This document shows positions 51,188 to 60,108 of a stretch of DNA of 64,000 nucleotides, piece by piece. The position numbers and the translations under genes were made by a program. This DNA is from JADGHX01 sp035760965 (GTDB taxonomy: Bacteria; Pseudomonadota; Gammaproteobacteria; Steroidobacterales; Steroidobacteraceae). Below the pieces are notes generated by a model. It was given only the letters and a program-made list of their open reading frames with translations. It was not told the origin of the DNA and made no database searches. Numbering within the stretch: position 1 is the stretch's first letter; every line of letters starts with the position of its first letter. The stretch is taken from contig DASTRY010000073.1 in assembly GCA_035760965.1 (NCBI GenBank), forward strand, positions 1 to 64,000. Direction: 5' to 3'.

Positions 51188-53302
51188 CTAGCGTGTCGAG
51201 CTCGACGACAGCTCCTGCTGCTGGAGCGCGCGGGCCTGCTCGCCTACATACGCGCGAATGGTTTCGGCATCGGCCGGCGACAGGAACTTCGCCCAGCTCA
51301 CCATGCCTCGATCCGTCAGCGCACCGTCGATCACGACGCGCTTCCACGCGCTCTTGTCGGTGAGCATCGGCGAGCGGCGCAAGTCGGGAATCACGTTCGC
51401 CGACTGCGCATCGAAGCCATGGCATCGGGCGCAGTACAGATCGTAGTGCGCCTTGCCCGTGTTGTACGCGGTGCTCGACGCGATCTGGTCAGGCGGATTC
51501 GCGGGGGGCGCGAGCGGCGAGTCCGGCGGCAAGGTCGCCGTGCCGTCCAGCTTGAAGGCGAGCATGCGGCCGTTGTCGCGCATGCGCGCCGGCGGCGTGA
51601 ACACCACCGCGGACGGCCCTGAAGAGACGGCGACGTACTGCTCTCCGCCCACGCTGTACATCACCGGCCCCGCAACGATCGCATTGGGTGTGTTGTAGCT
51701 CCACACGCGCTCGCCGGTGTCCGCGCGAAACGCGACGAGCTCTCCCAGCAATCCCGCGCGCGAGCGCCCTTGAAATACGAGATTGCCCGCCGTCGCGAGC
51801 ACGCCGTTGCCGCGCCCGTTGGCGCGCCACGCCTCCGACTGCGTGACGGGATTCCAGGCGAGCAGATACGCGGAGTTGGCGGCGCCCGTCGGTCCTTTCG
51901 GCGGCCCGCTCGCCGGCCCGCCGTGGACCATCGACTCGCGATTGATGCCGATGTGCGGAATGCCTTGCACGTATCGAAATTCGGGCAGGAGCTCGTAGTA
52001 CGTCGAGCTCTCCGTGGCGGGGATATAGATGAGTCCCGTCATCGGGCTGAACGCGACCGGCTGCCAGTTGTGACCGCCGCCGCCGCCCGGAATCCCGAGC
52101 CACGGCGCGTCTTGATAGCGCGCAGCGGCGACGATCTCGGGCCGTCCGGTGGCGAGGTCCACGCGGGTCGCCCAGTTCAGGCCGGAGATGTACGGCTGTG
52201 CCGAGAGGACTTTGCCGGTCGCGCGTTCGATCACGTAGAAGAAGCCGTCCTTCGGCGCGTGGAGCAGAACCTTCTTCAGCTGCCCGTCGATGCGCAGATC
52301 GACCAGCGTGATGTCGGCGATCGCGTCGTAGTCCCACTCTTCACCGGGCACTTCCTGGTAGTGCCACTTGTAGCGTCCCGTGTCCGCGTCGACTGCCACG
52401 ATCGACGCGATGAAGAGGTTGTCGCCCTTGCCGGCCGAGCGATGCACGCGACTCCAGGGATAGCCGTTGCCCGTACCGAAATACACCTGATTCAGATCGG
52501 GATCGAACACTAGCGCGTTCCAGACGTGGCCGCCGCCGCCGTACTTGTACCAATCGCCGAACCACGTCGGTCGCGCGAGACGTGCGAGCACTTCGTCGGA
52601 TGCTGCGCCGTCTTGCTTGGCCGCCGGATCGCCGGGCACGGTATAGAAGCGCCAGATGAGCTTGCCGGAGCGAGCGTCGTACGCGCTGACGTATCCGCGA
52701 CCGCCGAACTCCGAGCCGGCATTGCCGATGAACACTTTGTCGCGCGCGACACGCGGCGCGCCGGTGATGGAGTACGTGGTGCCCACCGGTGTCGTCACGG
52801 TGCTCCACACGGGCGTGCCCGTTGCGGCGTTGAGCGCAATGAGTCGCCCGTCCACGGTGCCGACGTAGACGAGACCTTTGTAGACCGCGACACCGCGATT
52901 CACGATGTCGCAGCACGTTGGTACGGCGGCGCTGCCAGGCACCTTCGGATCGAAGAACCAGATCTGCCGGCCCGTGCGCGCATCGAGCGCGTAGACCTTG
53001 CTCCATGCGGTACTCACGTACATCACGCCGTCGACGACGAGCGGCGTCGCTTCCTGTCCGCGCGTCGTGTCGTAATCGAAGTACCACGCGGGCTTCAGTC
53101 TGCGCACGGTCTGCACATTGATCTGCGCGAGCCGCGAGAAGCGCCGCTCGTTCCAGTCGCCACCGTGCGTGAGCCAGTTTTGCGGCTCGCGCTCGGCATG
53201 CGCGAGCCGGGTATCGTCGACCTGCGCGACTCCTGCCGGAGCGGCCACCGCGAGCAGCGGCGCGAGGACGATCACTGCGGCGAGGCCGATACGGCGGATC
53301 AA
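51188..53302 (-). CDS. quinohaemoprotein (PQQ) alcohol dehydrogenase
   Basis: The 704-residue precursor has a signal peptide (to about 20) and an eight-bladed PQQ propeller. The vicinal cysteines that cover PQQ are present (Cys130-Cys131). GNGYPW and GKGDNLF hold the active-site Asn and Asp, and VPGEEWDYDAIADI is a standard blade. A cytochrome c domain follows, with CARCH at 624-628. It should oxidise an alcohol in the periplasm and hand electrons on through its haem. The start is a TTG with AGGAG 7 bp upstream. The following 260 bp (53303-53562) hold no gene I can support. Confidence 0.93.
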   Translation of the reverse strand: MIRRIGLAAVIVLAPLLAVAAPAGVAQVDDTRLAHAEREPQNWLTHGGDWNERRFSRLAQINVQTVRRLKPAWYFDYDTTRGQEATPLVVDGVMYVSTAWSKVYALDARTGRQIWFFDPKVPGSAAVPTCCDIVNRGVAVYKGLVYVGTVDGRLIALNAATGTPVWSTVTTPVGTTYSITGAPRVARDKVFIGNAGSEFGGRGYVSAYDARSGKLIWRFYTVPGDPAAKQDGAASDEVLARLARPTWFGDWYKYGGGGHVWNALVFDPDLNQVYFGTGNGYPWSRVHRSAGKGDNLFIASIVAVDADTGRYKWHYQEVPGEEWDYDAIADITLVDLRIDGQLKKVLLHAPKDGFFYVIERATGKVLSAQPYISGLNWATRVDLATGRPEIVAAARYQDAPWLGIPGGGGGHNWQPVAFSPMTGLIYIPATESSTYYELLPEFRYVQGIPHIGINRESMVHGGPASGPPKGPTGAANSAYLLAWNPVTQSEAWRANGRGNGVLATAGNLVFQGRSRAGLLGELVAFRADTGERVWSYNTPNAIVAGPVMYSVGGEQYVAVSSGPSAVVFTPPARMRDNGRMLAFKLDGTATLPPDSPLAPPANPPDQIASSTAYNTGKAHYDLYCARCHGFDAQSANVIPDLRRSPMLTDKSAWKRVVIDGALTDRGMVSWAKFLSPADAETIRAYVGEQARALQQQELSSSSTR

Positions 53303-53562
53303 AGAGCGTCTCCTCGGCACGGTCGCGAAATCACCCGGGTTCTCAATGCTATAAAGCGGCGGACGCGAGGGGGAGTGCTCGCTGCGCCCGTAGCGCGGAC
53401 GTGACTGGCAGGGCCTTCCTGAGCCTCTCGCTCGCGAGTGCGATGAGCTTGCGCTTGATTTTGCGGACCCAGGCCGGCGCGCGTGTGATCGTGCATGCCG
53501 AACACCAAGCTGGGGCTCGGCGCGGCCCCGGGCGCACACCCGGTGCGCCACGCCGCCGCTAG

Positions 53563-53937
53563 CTAGACCAAGCGTTGCGGTGTCACGTGCGTCGGCCGCT
53601 GCGTAAGCTGCTCTTTGACGTGCGAGAGCAGCTCCGCGCTTTCCGAATGCGCGGCGAGCGGATCGCCCACCGTGACGCGAGAGCCGAAGTGCGCCAGCGT
53701 GACCTCGAAATCCGCTCCCTTGAAGCGGAAGCGCGCGGGACCGGTGAAGCGCGCGGGAACCTTGAAGTCGGCGAACTCGACGCCGGGAATGCGGGCGAGC
53801 AGCGCGCACACGCGACCGAACGTGATGCGCGGACCTCCGATCTCGAACATCGCCAGCGCGCCGCTCATGGTGCGGAACTCGCTGAGACAGCTCGTCCGCA
53901 TCGTCAGCGCAATCCGTTCGCCGACACTTTCGGCCAT
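53563..53937 (-). CDS. hypothetical protein
   Basis: The frame gives 124 residues from ATG 53937, chosen because a GCGGGA lies 6 bp before it; an ATG two codons earlier is possible. I do not recognise the sequence. It has an alpha/beta pattern with paired strands RFTGPARFRFKGADFEVTLAHF and a polar tail, and it is soluble with no signal peptide. It stands between the PQQ dehydrogenase and DUF2207 genes on the same strand, 306 bp after the latter. Codon use fits the neighbours, so I take it as real, with moderate confidence. Confidence 0.5.
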   Translation of the reverse strand: MAESVGERIALTMRTSCLSEFRTMSGALAMFEIGGPRITFGRVCALLARIPGVEFADFKVPARFTGPARFRFKGADFEVTLAHFGSRVTVGDPLAAHSESAELLSHVKEQLTQRPTHVTPQRLV

Positions 53938-54149
53938 CGACATTCCCGCTAAATTCTCGAACCCCGGTGTGTACGCGCACAGTACAACTCTTGTCGGCGC
54001 GCCGCGTGTGACCGGGATCACGCGTCGGGCGCGAAGTGCCGGCGTGTCTCGAGGGCGATCGACACGAACGGACCCGGCTCAGCTTCACTGGATTCGAATC
54101 TGCGCGCGCAGGGTGTCGCAGGTGGACCCGGACCGAGACCTTTGGTCAG

Positions 54150-54165
54150 GGTCTTGTACAAAACC
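54150..54165. promoter_or_regulatory. palindrome in the 306-bp gap before the hypothetical gene
   Basis: GGTCTTGTACAAAACC is a 16-bp palindrome with one mismatched pair, flanked by two direct GGTCAGG copies (54144 and 54167). The gap 53938-54243 otherwise holds no gene I can support. The site could bind a dimeric regulator of the hypothetical gene. Confidence 0.3.
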
Positions 54166-54243
54166 GGGTCAGGAGGCGTGTCGAGTGCAGCGGCGGCGTT
54201 ATGCCAGTGCCGCAAGGCTCACACACTCGCGCCGTGCGAATAC

Positions 54244-56061
54244 TTACCACCCGCCGCCGCCACCGCCTCCACCGCCACCGCCCGACGATCCGCCGCCACC
54301 GCCACCGGAGCTCGAGCCGGGAGCCGTCGATGCGGACGAGATCGCGCTGCTGAACTGGGAGCTCAGGCTTTCCGAGAAGCTGCCGAGATGACGGGTGCTC
54401 CAGCCCGACCCGCTGTACCACGAAGGCTGCGATGTCGAGGGCGGCTGCATCGCGAACACGCTCGCGAACCGCTCGCCCCAGCGCTGCTCGACACCGAGCG
54501 CGACCGCTGCGGGCAGATACGCGTGATACAGCGCCGGAGTCAGCGGCGGAGGCGGCGACTTCAGGCGCGCGAGCTCTTCCTGCTCCGCGACGGACATGTA
54601 CATCTTGAAGCCGCGTACGTGATCCATCGCCGCGCGACCCGCGGCGGTCGGCGCCTTGAGGAGCTTGCCGAACACGCCGTTTGCGATGAGCCCGATCGCC
54701 GCGGCGGCGACGCTCGCCCAGCCGAGCCGCGTCGTGAAATACCACTCGGGCAGGACGTACCGGCCCGCGGACATCACCAGCGCGACGACAATGGCGATGC
54801 TGAAAGCGACGCCGAGCGCGTGCCAGCCGCCATTGATGCGGAAGAAGCTCGGCGTGAAGCGCGCCCTCAACATGCTCCGGTGGAGCATTTTCGCCGCGCG
54901 TACCTGCTCCCAGTTCTCCTTCTTGAGCTCGACTCGATCGCTCTTCGCGAAGAGCTGCGCGAGCAGCGCGCGCTGCTCGGCCGAGAGCGGCTGGGCGTCC
55001 GCGCTCTCGCGCTTGATGAGCGTGAATTCACGACCGAGGCCGAGAAACCCGCGCGTCTCGTCGATCACGAGATGGCCCTTCACCGCGAGATCGAGAACGT
55101 CGGCGGCGAAGCAGCGGTCGTCGTAGCGCATCTCGAGCAGATAGCGCATGGCGCCGGGCGAAATGCCGCTCGGCGGCTCGTATTCGGGAATCACGACACG
55201 GCCCGGCGGATCGCGCCCGACCTTGTTCCAGATCCAAACGTAGTAGAGCAGCAGCAGGGCGAGCCCGCCGATGCCGAAGTATGCGGGCCGGATGTCACGC
55301 AGCACGAAGTTGCCCGCGGCTCCGATGCCGCGTTGGCTGCGATAGCGAGTGAGGCTCGCCATGACGCCCGGACCGCTTGCGGCGGCCGACGGCTTCTCGA
55401 CGGGCGGCGCGATGAAACCCTTCGGCCACATCACCACGATGGTGAGGCCTTCGTGAACCGCCAGCCGCTCCGTCGTGTGGAACGTCGGCTCACCCTCTTC
55501 GATGCGCGCGGAATAGCCGGTGCCGCGCGCGCCTTGCGGGCCCGTGTACGCTTCGAGCCGCACTTGCGAGCGCGGGATCGCTGCGGGCAGCACGACCCGC
55601 GCGCTCGCCGTGTCGATGGCGAAGTCCCAGCCGTTGCCCGTCACGTTCCAGTACACCTCGTCGTGATCGGCGAAGAAGCCGAGCTGGCGATCGGTGCGGT
55701 AGTCGATCTCGTACGTGTGCTCGCCAGGCACCAGCATGCTGTGCGGATCGCCGAGATAGATGCGCACGCCGTTGCCGCGGTTCTCCGTCCACCACCGCTC
55801 GGCTCGGCCGTCCCGGCGCGCGCCGCGAAAATCGAAGCCGACCGTGACGATGCCGCCGTTGCGGCCGGGATACTCGGTCGGAAAGTCCCGGTAGATGCCG
55901 CGCCGGATATTGCGGCCCTCGGCGCGCACGCGAATGACCTCGTGCACATCGAACGAGCCGTCCGTCTGGACCGTGATCGTGCTGTCGTACGACAGAATGC
56001 GCTCGTCGGCCTGCGCAATGGTCGCGCATACGAGCATGCAGAGCGCGAGGAGCGCTTTCAC
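54244..56061 (-). CDS. DUF2207 family membrane protein
   Basis: The 605-residue protein has a signal peptide (about 19 residues). An N-terminal beta-rich DUF2207 domain (about 20-230) includes RGIYRDFPTEYPG, typical of the family. A transmembrane helix (about 275-295), a cytoplasmic part and two more helices (about 415-460) follow. The C terminus is almost pure glycine with serines and a final Trp, a hallmark of DUF2207 proteins. The GTG start overlaps the lemA stop (GTGA). The LemA/DUF2207 pair is frequent in bacteria and is thought to act in the envelope, but the function is not established. Confidence 0.9.
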   Translation of the reverse strand: MKALLALCMLVCATIAQADERILSYDSTITVQTDGSFDVHEVIRVRAEGRNIRRGIYRDFPTEYPGRNGGIVTVGFDFRGARRDGRAERWWTENRGNGVRIYLGDPHSMLVPGEHTYEIDYRTDRQLGFFADHDEVYWNVTGNGWDFAIDTASARVVLPAAIPRSQVRLEAYTGPQGARGTGYSARIEEGEPTFHTTERLAVHEGLTIVVMWPKGFIAPPVEKPSAAASGPGVMASLTRYRSQRGIGAAGNFVLRDIRPAYFGIGGLALLLLYYVWIWNKVGRDPPGRVVIPEYEPPSGISPGAMRYLLEMRYDDRCFAADVLDLAVKGHLVIDETRGFLGLGREFTLIKRESADAQPLSAEQRALLAQLFAKSDRVELKKENWEQVRAAKMLHRSMLRARFTPSFFRINGGWHALGVAFSIAIVVALVMSAGRYVLPEWYFTTRLGWASVAAAAIGLIANGVFGKLLKAPTAAGRAAMDHVRGFKMYMSVAEQEELARLKSPPPPLTPALYHAYLPAAVALGVEQRWGERFASVFAMQPPSTSQPSWYSGSGWSTRHLGSFSESLSSQFSSAISSASTAPGSSSGGGGGGSSGGGGGGGGGGGW

Positions 56062-56606
56062 GGCAGCGCCACTTTCGGGGCTGCCGCGGCGTCCGGCTCG
56101 TCGAGCTCGAAGAACTCGGCCGGCCGGAACGCGAACGCGCGCGCGATGAGCAGATCGGGAAAGCGCTGGAGGCGATTGTTGAAGAGGTTCACGGCGCCGT
56201 TGTAGTAGCGCCGGGAGTACTGAATCTGGTTCTCGGTGTCCACGAGCTTGCGATGCAAGTCCGCGAAGCCCTCGCTCGCCTTCAGGTTCGGATAGGCCTC
56301 GACGAGCGCGATGAGCTTTTGCACGCCCGCGCTGACGGCGCGCTCGGTCTCGCTGCGCGATGCGGGTGTCCCCTGCGAAACGCTCCGCAACCCTGCGAGG
56401 CTCGTGAGCAGCGCGCGCTCGTAGCTCGCGTAGCCCTTCACGATCTCGACGAGCCGCGGCACGAGCTCGTGCCGCCGCGTGAGCTGCACGTCGACGTCGC
56501 TCCACGCCTGAGCGACTCGATTTCGATCGCGCACGAGCGAGTTGTAGACGAGCGCCGCCCACACGAGCAGCGCGACGAAGAGCGCAACGACCACCCCGAA
56601 CGCCAT
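56058..56606 (-). CDS. lemA: LemA family protein
   Basis: The 182-residue protein has one N-terminal helix (about 3-22). It then has the LemA helical bundle: YNSLVRDRNRVAQAWSDVDVQL, RRHELVPRLVEIVKGYASYE and the C-terminal YYNGAVNLFNNRLQRFPD signature. It is placed in the membrane with its body outside the cytoplasm. The start at 56606 was chosen because the helix begins there. It is the first gene of a pair with DUF2207 and diverges from the second PQQ dehydrogenase gene. Confidence 0.93.
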   Translation of the reverse strand: MAFGVVVALFVALLVWAALVYNSLVRDRNRVAQAWSDVDVQLTRRHELVPRLVEIVKGYASYERALLTSLAGLRSVSQGTPASRSETERAVSAGVQKLIALVEAYPNLKASEGFADLHRKLVDTENQIQYSRRYYNGAVNLFNNRLQRFPDLLIARAFAFRPAEFFELDEPDAAAAPKVALP

Positions 56607-56713
56607 GCGCGCGATCCTAACCTGCCCGCGAGTCGGGTGCGTACGCCGGAGTATTTGTTCTCGCGCGAACGGCAACCCTATGCTCGCCGGGTCGAAGGGG
56701 GAGACCAGTCGAA

Positions 56714-58819
56714 ATGCGAAGAACAGCACGCCTTGCCGCGGGTCTGGGAATGGCGTTGAGCGCGGCGCTCGCGCTCGGCGCACCCGCAATCAAGCCCGCG
56801 CCGGCGTTCACGGCCAAAGAGCTGAATGCGCTGCCCACGACGCAATGGATCACGAACGGGGGCACGCTCTTCAACCAGCGCTATTCGCCGCTCACGCTGC
56901 TGAATCGCGAGAACGTCAAACACCTGAAGGGGCGCTGGCGTACGAGCATGGGGTCGGGTGCAGGGCCGGGTAACGCCGGTCAAGCGCAGATCCTCGCGTA
57001 CGAAGGGGTGCTCTACGTCACCAACGGTGCGAACGACGTGTTCGCGATGGACGTGGAGACGGGACAGATCCTCTGGACCTACCGCGGCAATCCCGACCCG
57101 CGCGGCGGCAGCCCCATCGGCAAGGTGAGCCGCGGTGTCGCGCTCGGCGAGGGCAAGGTGTTCGTCGGCCACACCGACGCGCAGCTCGCCGCGCTCGATC
57201 AGCGCACGGGCAAGGTCATCTGGAAGATTCCGGCCGAGCGCTGGCAGGACGGCTATGCGATCACCGCGGCGCCGCTGTACTACGACGGGCTCGTCATCGT
57301 CGGCTTCAACGGCGGCGAGATGGGCACACGCGGTCGCCTCAAAGCGTTCGATGCGAAGACGGGCAAGCTGCGGTGGACTTTCTACACGGTGCCCGGTCCG
57401 GGCGAGTTCGGTCACGAGACCTGGCCGCAGGACAGCGATGCGTGGAAGCGCGGGGGCGCCGCGATCTGGCAGACGCCCGCGGTCGATTCCGAGCTGGGGC
57501 TGATCTACTTCTCGACCGGCAATCCCGGTCCCGATCTGAACGGCAGTGTTCGTCCCGGAGACAACTTGTTCTCGGTGTCGATCGTTGCGATCGACGCGAA
57601 GACGGGGAAGTATCGCTGGCACTTCCAGCAGGTCCATCACGATCTGTGGGACTACGACTCGCCCAATCCCGTCGTGCTCTTCGATGCGGAGATCGACGGC
57701 GTGCCGCGCAAGGGTCTCGTGGAAGTCTCGAAGACCGGCTGGGCGTACATCCTCGATCGCACGAACGGCAAGCCGCTCATCGGTATCGAGGAGCGGCCGG
57801 TGCCGCAGGAACCGCGACAGGCCACGGCGGCGACGCAGCCGTATCCGATCGGCGATGCGATCGTTCCGCAGCAGGTCGACATCGTGCCCGAGGGCGTGCC
57901 GCTCGTGCCGGGCACGGGCGAGGTGCCCAATCATGGGCGCATCTTCACGCCGTTCTGGACCGAGCCCGTTACGGTGAAACCCGGGACCATGGGCGGCGCC
58001 AACTGGCCGCCGAGCTCGTACGACCCTGAGTCGCACTTGCTGTACGTCTGCGCGTCCGATCGCATCAGCACGTTCTGGGTGCGCGAGAAGCTCGAGGAAC
58101 CGGGGCCGAACAAAGTCTACATGGGCGGCGCGTTCGGCCAAGCAGAGGTCGATGACAGCGGCATTCTTGCGGCGCTCGACGTGCGCACGAACAAGCTGAA
58201 GTGGCGCCAGCAGTGGCGCGAGATCTGTTACAGCGGCTCGGTGGTGACCGCGGGTGGGCTCCTGTTCGTCGGGCGTGCGGACGGGCGGCTGACGGCGCTG
58301 GACAAGAGCACTGGCGCGAAGCTCTGGGAGTTCATGACGGATGCCGGCGTGAACACCACGGTCACCACGTTCGAGCACAAAGGGCAGCAGTACGTCGCCG
58401 TGCACGCGGGCGGCGGCGTGTTCGCGAACGGCAAGCGCGGTGATGGTGTGTGGATGTTTTCGCTGGACGGCAAGATCGACCCGATCGTGCCGCCTCCGCC
58501 ACCGGGTTCGCGGCCCAGTGCGAGCGCTGCGGGTGCGGGCGGCGGGGCTCCTGGCGCCGCGCGTGCGGCGCGAGCGGTGGATCGCGCGCATGGCGAAGCG
58601 ATTTACAAGCAAGCGTGCGTGCCGTGCCACGGCGAATCAGGCGCGGGCGGTCACGGCGGCGGGCCGTCGCTGATCGCGGGTCAGACCGCCGACCAGATCG
58701 TGGCCGTCACGAGCACGGGCAGGAACAACATGCCGTCGTTCTCGGGCACCTACTCGGCGGATGATCTACGCGACATCGCGGCGTACATCGTCGACGGGCT
58801 GGCGAAGCAGGCGAAGTAG
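56714..58819 (+). CDS. PQQ-dependent dehydrogenase with C-terminal cytochrome c
   Basis: The 701-residue precursor has a signal peptide (to about 23) and an eight-bladed propeller with GNPGPDLN and VRPGDNLFS in the active-site blade and HHDLWDYDSPNPVVLFD. A proline/alanine-rich linker (about 595-625) leads to a cytochrome c domain with CVPCH at 635-639 and a Met ligand in NNMPSF. The adjacent cysteine pair that normally lies over PQQ is missing (the region reads GKVSRGVALG). It is not a close paralogue of the 51 kb enzyme, so the two probably have different substrates. Confidence 0.9.
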   Translation: MRRTARLAAGLGMALSAALALGAPAIKPAPAFTAKELNALPTTQWITNGGTLFNQRYSPLTLLNRENVKHLKGRWRTSMGSGAGPGNAGQAQILAYEGVLYVTNGANDVFAMDVETGQILWTYRGNPDPRGGSPIGKVSRGVALGEGKVFVGHTDAQLAALDQRTGKVIWKIPAERWQDGYAITAAPLYYDGLVIVGFNGGEMGTRGRLKAFDAKTGKLRWTFYTVPGPGEFGHETWPQDSDAWKRGGAAIWQTPAVDSELGLIYFSTGNPGPDLNGSVRPGDNLFSVSIVAIDAKTGKYRWHFQQVHHDLWDYDSPNPVVLFDAEIDGVPRKGLVEVSKTGWAYILDRTNGKPLIGIEERPVPQEPRQATAATQPYPIGDAIVPQQVDIVPEGVPLVPGTGEVPNHGRIFTPFWTEPVTVKPGTMGGANWPPSSYDPESHLLYVCASDRISTFWVREKLEEPGPNKVYMGGAFGQAEVDDSGILAALDVRTNKLKWRQQWREICYSGSVVTAGGLLFVGRADGRLTALDKSTGAKLWEFMTDAGVNTTVTTFEHKGQQYVAVHAGGGVFANGKRGDGVWMFSLDGKIDPIVPPPPPGSRPSASAAGAGGGAPGAARAARAVDRAHGEAIYKQACVPCHGESGAGGHGGGPSLIAGQTADQIVAVTSTGRNNMPSFSGTYSADDLRDIAAYIVDGLAKQAK

Positions 58820-58852
58820 GCGGCGGTCTGCCGCCTGATCGCGCGAGCGCGA

Positions 58853-59839
58853 CTAGGCGTCGGGGGCCATGTGCCCCCACAAGCTCTTGAACGCGAGCGT
58901 CGTGAACGCCTTCGGATCGCCCCACTTCGCGTCGAACTCTTTCGTCGGATTCTGCGCGACGACTTCGTCGGGCCCCAGTCCCTTGCGCAGGAGTTTCGAG
59001 AGTCGATCGAAGATCGCCGCGTACATCTCGTGCTGCGCTTCGAGATCGGCGCGCTTCAGCACGGGCCCGTTCGCCGGCACGATCTGCGTGTTCGCATCAC
59101 CCACGCCGAGCAGCGTCTTCAAGCCTGCGACCAGCCCGCCGATCCAGCCGCCGGTCTGATAATCGATAACCGGCCAGCCCTCGCCGGACACCACGCCGCC
59201 CGCAACGAGCACGTTCGACTCGGGCAGGAAGACGTACAGATCGCCATCCGTGTGCGCCTGGAGCAGGTAGCCGTACTCCGCTTTCTGGCCGCCGAAATCG
59301 AGCGTGCCCGGCATGCCGAACGTCGTCTCGTTGGGCAATGCCTTCGGAGGCAGCGGCCCGTAGGTCTCGTTGGTGAGCGGCACGGGATTCGCGTAGCCAA
59401 GCCAGAGCTTGGTGTTCTCGTGCGCAAAGATCTTGGCGCCGGCCTTGCCGAGCCGCTCGTTCGATCCGGTCTGCTCGGGATGCCAGTGCGTGTTCACGAG
59501 GGTGTGGACGCGCTTCGCGCCGGTCTCTTTCAGCGCGAGCTTCAACAGCTCGCCGGAGCGCGCTTCGAGCCCGCCATCCACCAGCAGGGCGCCGTCCGGT
59601 CCGCTGATTGCGACGACGTTCGCACCGGCGCCGCTCAGAACGCTCACGCGATCGGTGAGCTTCGTGACCGTGAGAGGTGCGAGCTTCTGTCGCGCGTGTG
59701 CGGGCAGCGGCATCCATTGCGCAACCGAGGCCGCGGCGACGCTGCCGAGAGCCGCATGCAGGAACGCTCTGCGATTGCGCAGGCTAGTGTGTTCGTTGAT
59801 CGCGCGCTGAGCGTGCGCGGGCGTGACGGGATGTTTCAT
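58853..59839 (-). CDS. metallo-beta-lactamase-fold protein with altered metal site
   Basis: The 328-residue protein has a twin-arginine-like signal (RNRRAFLHAALGSVAAAS, then PAHA). The MBL fold is clear: LVDGGLEARSGELL, NTHWHPEQTGSN, QAHTDGDLYVFLPESNVLVAGG. The zinc motif HxHxDH reads His118-Trp-His120-Pro-Glu122-Gln123, so Asp is Glu and the last His is Gln. The later ligand Asp (usually in TGDLF) is Gly in VAGGVV. At least one metal site is therefore lost. It converges with the PQQ gene, with a 34-bp gap that contains a short GC hairpin. Confidence 0.82.
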   Translation of the reverse strand: MKHPVTPAHAQRAINEHTSLRNRRAFLHAALGSVAAASVAQWMPLPAHARQKLAPLTVTKLTDRVSVLSGAGANVVAISGPDGALLVDGGLEARSGELLKLALKETGAKRVHTLVNTHWHPEQTGSNERLGKAGAKIFAHENTKLWLGYANPVPLTNETYGPLPPKALPNETTFGMPGTLDFGGQKAEYGYLLQAHTDGDLYVFLPESNVLVAGGVVSGEGWPVIDYQTGGWIGGLVAGLKTLLGVGDANTQIVPANGPVLKRADLEAQHEMYAAIFDRLSKLLRKGLGPDEVVAQNPTKEFDAKWGDPKAFTTLAFKSLWGHMAPDA

Positions 59840-60108
59840 GGGCGCGGGACTCTAACGCGTTCGCGCGCGGTGTGAAGCACGATGAGTTTTGCCGATTCGA
59901 AACAGGAGCTTTGCTCGTCGCGGCGATCCGGGCACGCGGCGCGTTTCATAACGCGTGTCGTGCGCTTCGTGACGCCATTCCTGCGCTCGATCTGGACTGA
60001 GTCCAACGCACGGACGAGCCTGCAAATCCGCGGAGTTCGGACAAATTTTCCGAAATCGTGGGTCTATCATGCGCGGGTTCGCAGTCCGTTCAGAGGCGGG
60101 ACGAATTG

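Noticed and set aside
53349..53537. A small basic minus-strand frame containing WVRKIKRKLIALASERLRKAL
   Set aside because: It has no ribosome site, family or conserved neighbour, and an equally long overlapping frame exists, so coding is not supported.
54244..54310. A GCC/ACC-rich simple repeat that could be a regulatory microsatellite
   Set aside because: It is the coding sequence of the glycine-rich tail of the DUF2207 protein.
58818..58836. An AGGCGG/CCGCCT hairpin between converging genes as an intrinsic terminator
   Set aside because: The stem is short and has no T tract on either strand.
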